Assembly: GCF_008274785.1 (NCBI RefSeq) | Contig: NZ_VTPU01000008.1 | Span: 124,001 to 188,000, forward strand | From: Halomonas eurihalina | Lineage (GTDB): Bacteria; Pseudomonadota; Gammaproteobacteria; Pseudomonadales; Halomonadaceae | Reading direction: 5' to 3' | Length of the DNA: 64,000 nt | Shown here: one piece after another, positions 58,375 to 64,000 of the stretch | How the letters are laid out: the number at the start of each line of letters is the position of its first letter | Position numbering within the stretch: position 1 is the first letter of the stretch | Made by a program: the position numbers and the translations under genes | The notes under the pieces: model-generated | What the model was told of the DNA's origin: nothing | What the model saw: only the letters and a program-made list of their open reading frames with translations | The model's database searches: none

Positions 58375-59328
58375 TTACACCGGGGCGCCGTAGGACATCA
58401 AGCGCTCATACCGCCGCTCCAGCAGCGCATCGGTCTCCATGGCCTCGAGGCGATCCAGGCTCTCCAGCAGGGCCGTCTTGATCCGCTCGGCGGTGACCGA
58501 TGGCTGGCGATGAGCGCCGCCCAGGGGCTCGGGAATCAGCGTATCGACGAAACCCAGCTCCTTGAGACGCTCGGCGGTTATCCCCATGGCCTGAGCCGCC
58601 TCGGAGGCCTTGTCGGCACTCTTCCACAGGATGGAGGCGCAACCCTCGGGCGAGATCACCGAGTAGGTGGAATACTGCAGCATGGCCAGCTCGTCGCAGA
58701 CACCGATGGCCAAGGCGCCGCCGGACCCCCCCTCACCCACCACGGTGGAAATGATCGGCGTCTTGAGGCGCGACATCACACCCAGGTTATAGGCGATGGC
58801 TTCACTCTGCCCGCGCTCCTCGGCATCAATGCCGGGATAGGCGCCCGGAGTGTCGATGAAGGTCAGTACCGGCATGCGAAAGCGTTCGGCCATTTCCATC
58901 AGCCGGCATGCCTTGCGGTAGCCCTCTGGGCGCGGCATACCGAAGTTGCGGCGCACCTTCTCGTGCACGTCGCGGCCCTTCTGGTGGCCGATGATCATGA
59001 CTGGCTTGTCGTCCAGACGCGCCACGCCGCCGACGATGGCGGCGTCGTCGGCGAAGCGACGATCACCGTGGAGCTCGTCGAAGTCGGTGAAGACGTGTTC
59101 CAGGTAATCCAGCGTATAGGGGCGCTGCGGATGCCGAGACACCTGAGAGACCTGCCAGGCGCTCAGGTCCTTGAAGATCGACTCGGTGAGCTTGCGACTC
59201 TTCTCTTCGAGCCGGCCGATCTCGTCACTCAGACTGACCTTGCTGTCGTTGCCGACCATGCGCAGTTCTTCGATCTTGGCCTGGAGCTCGGCGATGGGCT
59301 GTTCGAAATCTAGGTAGTTCGGATTCAT
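58375..59328 (-). CDS. accA: Acetyl-CoA carboxylase carboxyltransferase subunit alpha
   Basis: With AccD it transfers carboxyl from biotin to acetyl-CoA, giving malonyl-CoA for fatty acids. The 317 aa product begins [22 protein letters not shown] and has [54 protein letters not shown] and [15 protein letters not shown], the oxyanion-hole glycines. Standard length. Lies between dnaE and tilS, the conserved order. Confidence 0.98.
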   Translation of the reverse strand: MNPNYLDFEQPIAELQAKIEELRMVGNDSKVSLSDEIGRLEEKSRKLTESIFKDLSAWQVSQVSRHPQRPYTLDYLEHVFTDFDELHGDRRFADDAAIVGGVARLDDKPVMIIGHQKGRDVHEKVRRNFGMPRPEGYRKACRLMEMAERFRMPVLTFIDTPGAYPGIDAEERGQSEAIAYNLGVMSRLKTPIISTVVGEGGSGGALAIGVCDELAMLQYSTYSVISPEGCASILWKSADKASEAAQAMGITAERLKELGFVDTLIPEPLGGAHRQPSVTAERIKTALLESLDRLEAMETDALLERRYERLMSYGAPV

Positions 59329-59461
59329 GGATTAGCCTTGTCTCATCGGCCGCGGAGTGACCGGGAAAAAATCGTCGAATGCCGGGCATTATCGCACCCT
59401 GACAATCCCACGCAAGACGGGCCCCGTACACGATACACAGGCCCGCATGCCCACCGCCTGA

Positions 59462-62968
<3,507 letters not shown>

Positions 62969-63092
62969 GGTGAACTCGGGGCTTGGCAGTGAATGGAGAA
63001 CAAGGAAACGAAACGATAGCGCCCGCGAACTGGCAACAGGGCGTGTCACTCTCTGCAACCGTTATTCCCTGCCTTGGGATCGCACAGTCGCG

Positions 63093-63704
63093 TCAGAGTA
63101 ACGTCAGCTGGCGTTTCACTGGGCCAAAGGAACGCCGGTGCTCGGGCAGAGGCCCCAGGCGCTCCAGGGCAGCCAAGTGTTCGCGGGTCGGGTAGCCCTT
63201 GTGACGGGCGAAGCCATAGTCGGGATGGCGGGTATCCAGGGTCTGCATGCCGGCGTCCCGGGCTACCTTGGCCAGGATCGAGGCGGCGGCAATCGCCGCG
63301 TGGCGAGCATCGCCCTTGACCACCGACTGCCCCGGCACATGATGCCCGGGCAGTCGATTACCGTCCACCAGCAGATACTCGGCGGCGGGATTCAAGGCAT
63401 CGATAGCGCGCCGCATGGCCAGGTGCGTAGCGTGATAGATATTCAGCGTATCGATTTCATCGGCCGATGCCTCGGCCACCGACCAGGCCAGCGCCCGCTC
63501 GCGAATTTCGACATCGAGCGCTTCGCGTCGTTTGGCGGACAGCTTCTTGGAATCGGTGAGCCCGTCGATGGGGTCGCGCGAGTCGAGAATCACTGCCGCC
63601 GCCACCACCGGACCCACCAGAGGGCCGCGACCGACTTCGTCGACACCGGCCAGCCGCTCGCCATGATACTCGATGACCAGTGGCGGAAATGACTTGGCGT
63701 TCAT
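63093..63704 (-). CDS. rnhB: Ribonuclease HII
   Basis: Cleaves RNA in RNA/DNA hybrids and removes misinserted ribonucleotides. The 203 aa product has the catalytic [10 protein letters not shown] with Asp22/Glu23, [12 protein letters not shown], and [10 protein letters not shown]. The C-terminal [11 protein letters not shown] is family-typical. Its ATG overlaps the lpxB stop by 4 nt (ATGA). Confidence 0.97.
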   Translation of the reverse strand: MNAKSFPPLVIEYHGERLAGVDEVGRGPLVGPVVAAAVILDSRDPIDGLTDSKKLSAKRREALDVEIRERALAWSVAEASADEIDTLNIYHATHLAMRRAIDALNPAAEYLLVDGNRLPGHHVPGQSVVKGDARHAAIAAASILAKVARDAGMQTLDTRHPDYGFARHKGYPTREHLAALERLGPLPEHRRSFGPVKRQLTLL

Positions 63705-64000
63705 GAGACGATCTCCTCGACACCATCACCTTCGGGCGATACCGAGGCCGGCAGCGCGCGCCCTTCCACCAGCGCTTCGATGGCGTCGCAGGCACGCCGA
63801 CTGGCGTCCCGGCGCAGTTCGGCGTGCATGGCGGCGAAGCGTTTCTCCAGGGCCTTGCGCGTCTCGTCATCATCGAGAAACGCTGCCAGCCGAGCGGCGA
63901 TGGCATCGGCGCTGGCCGCCTCCTGGATCAGTTCGGGAACCAAGCTTTCACGAGCGATCAGATTGGGCAGCGAGATCCATTCGGTCTTGACCAGGCGCTT
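63701..64000 (-). CDS. lpxB: Lipid-A-disaccharide synthase, 5' part outside the window
   Basis: Condenses UDP-2,3-diacylglucosamine with lipid X in lipid A synthesis. Only the last 99 residues are visible: [26 protein letters not shown] matches the conserved C-terminal part of LpxB (PNLIA...VPELIQ). It overlaps rnhB by 4 nt, the usual lpxB-rnhB-dnaE arrangement. Confidence 0.93.
   Translation of the reverse strand, partial: KRLVKTEWISLPNLIARESLVPELIQEAASADAIAARLAAFLDDDETRKALEKRFAAMHAELRRDASRRACDAIEALVEGRALPASVSPEGDGVEEIVS

Overview
This is a 64 kb stretch of GC-rich chromosome that carries almost only housekeeping genes. The gene set, the many short overlaps and the gene order (mutS/pncC-recA-recX-alaS-lysC; mrcA|pilMNOPQ-aroKB-gltBD; maeB|rpmE|priA-argS-SPOR-hslVU-DUF971; ubiEJB-hisE-tatABC; hemB-ppk; rho/ppx; lpxB-rnhB-dnaE-accA-tilS) point to a gammaproteobacterium close to the Pseudomonas/Oceanospirillales lineages. 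A Halomonas-like organism is the best guess; this is inferred from synteny and protein style, not from a database search. I see no prophage, insertion sequence, CRISPR array, rRNA or tRNA.

Layout, left to right. 1-6215 (minus strand): end of lysC, then alaS, recX, recA with a LexA box, and pncC. 6349-9402 (plus): mutS and the 7-iron ferredoxin fdxA. 9403-9977 has no protein gene but holds, on the minus strand, what looks like a CsrA-sequestering small RNA of the RsmZ/CsrB type, with 11 GGA motifs, its own promoter and terminator, and a GacA/UvrY-type palindrome about 180 bp upstream. 9978-20091 (minus): eno, kdsA, pyrG, then gltD and gltB. 20583-26302 (minus): aroB, aroK, pilQ, pilP, pilO, pilN, pilM, tightly overlapped. 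26548-29920 (plus): mrcA and a DUF481 outer-membrane protein. 29987-31738 (minus): maeB, rpmE. 31883-44504 (plus): priA, argS, a SPOR-domain protein, hslV, hslU, a DUF971 protein, ubiE, ubiJ, ubiB, hisE, tatA, tatB, tatC. 44648-45310 (minus): elbB. 45521-48785 (plus): hemB, ppk. 48921-54924 (minus): a DAHP synthase with an elaborate leader, then folM, fre, ubiD, rho. 55360-56898 (plus): ppx. 56901-64000 (minus): tilS, accA, dnaE, rnhB and the end of lpxB.

Two regions deserve most attention. The first is the predicted Gac/Csr small RNA at 9585-9756, which sits beside fdxA as rsmZ does in Pseudomonas. The second is the roughly 450 nt leader of the DAHP synthase gene (49986-50445). It encodes two small peptides in tandem, both with strong ribosome binding sites and a shared aromatic-rich motif (GYxxxFS), separated by a candidate terminator/antiterminator pair. 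It looks like a duplicated aromatic-amino-acid-sensing attenuator. Other unexplained structure includes a family of short repeats lying just after stop codons (after hslU, elbB, the DAHP synthase gene and, more distantly, gltD), heptanucleotide arrays between priA and argS, and two perfect palindromes in the alaS leader.

Several neighbours expected from Pseudomonas synteny are missing: hisI beside hisE, trxA beside rho, a damX-like gene between aroB and gltB, and the pha genes between the DUF971 gene and ubiE. The usual run tilS-pyrG-kdsA-eno is split into two blocks over 40 kb apart.
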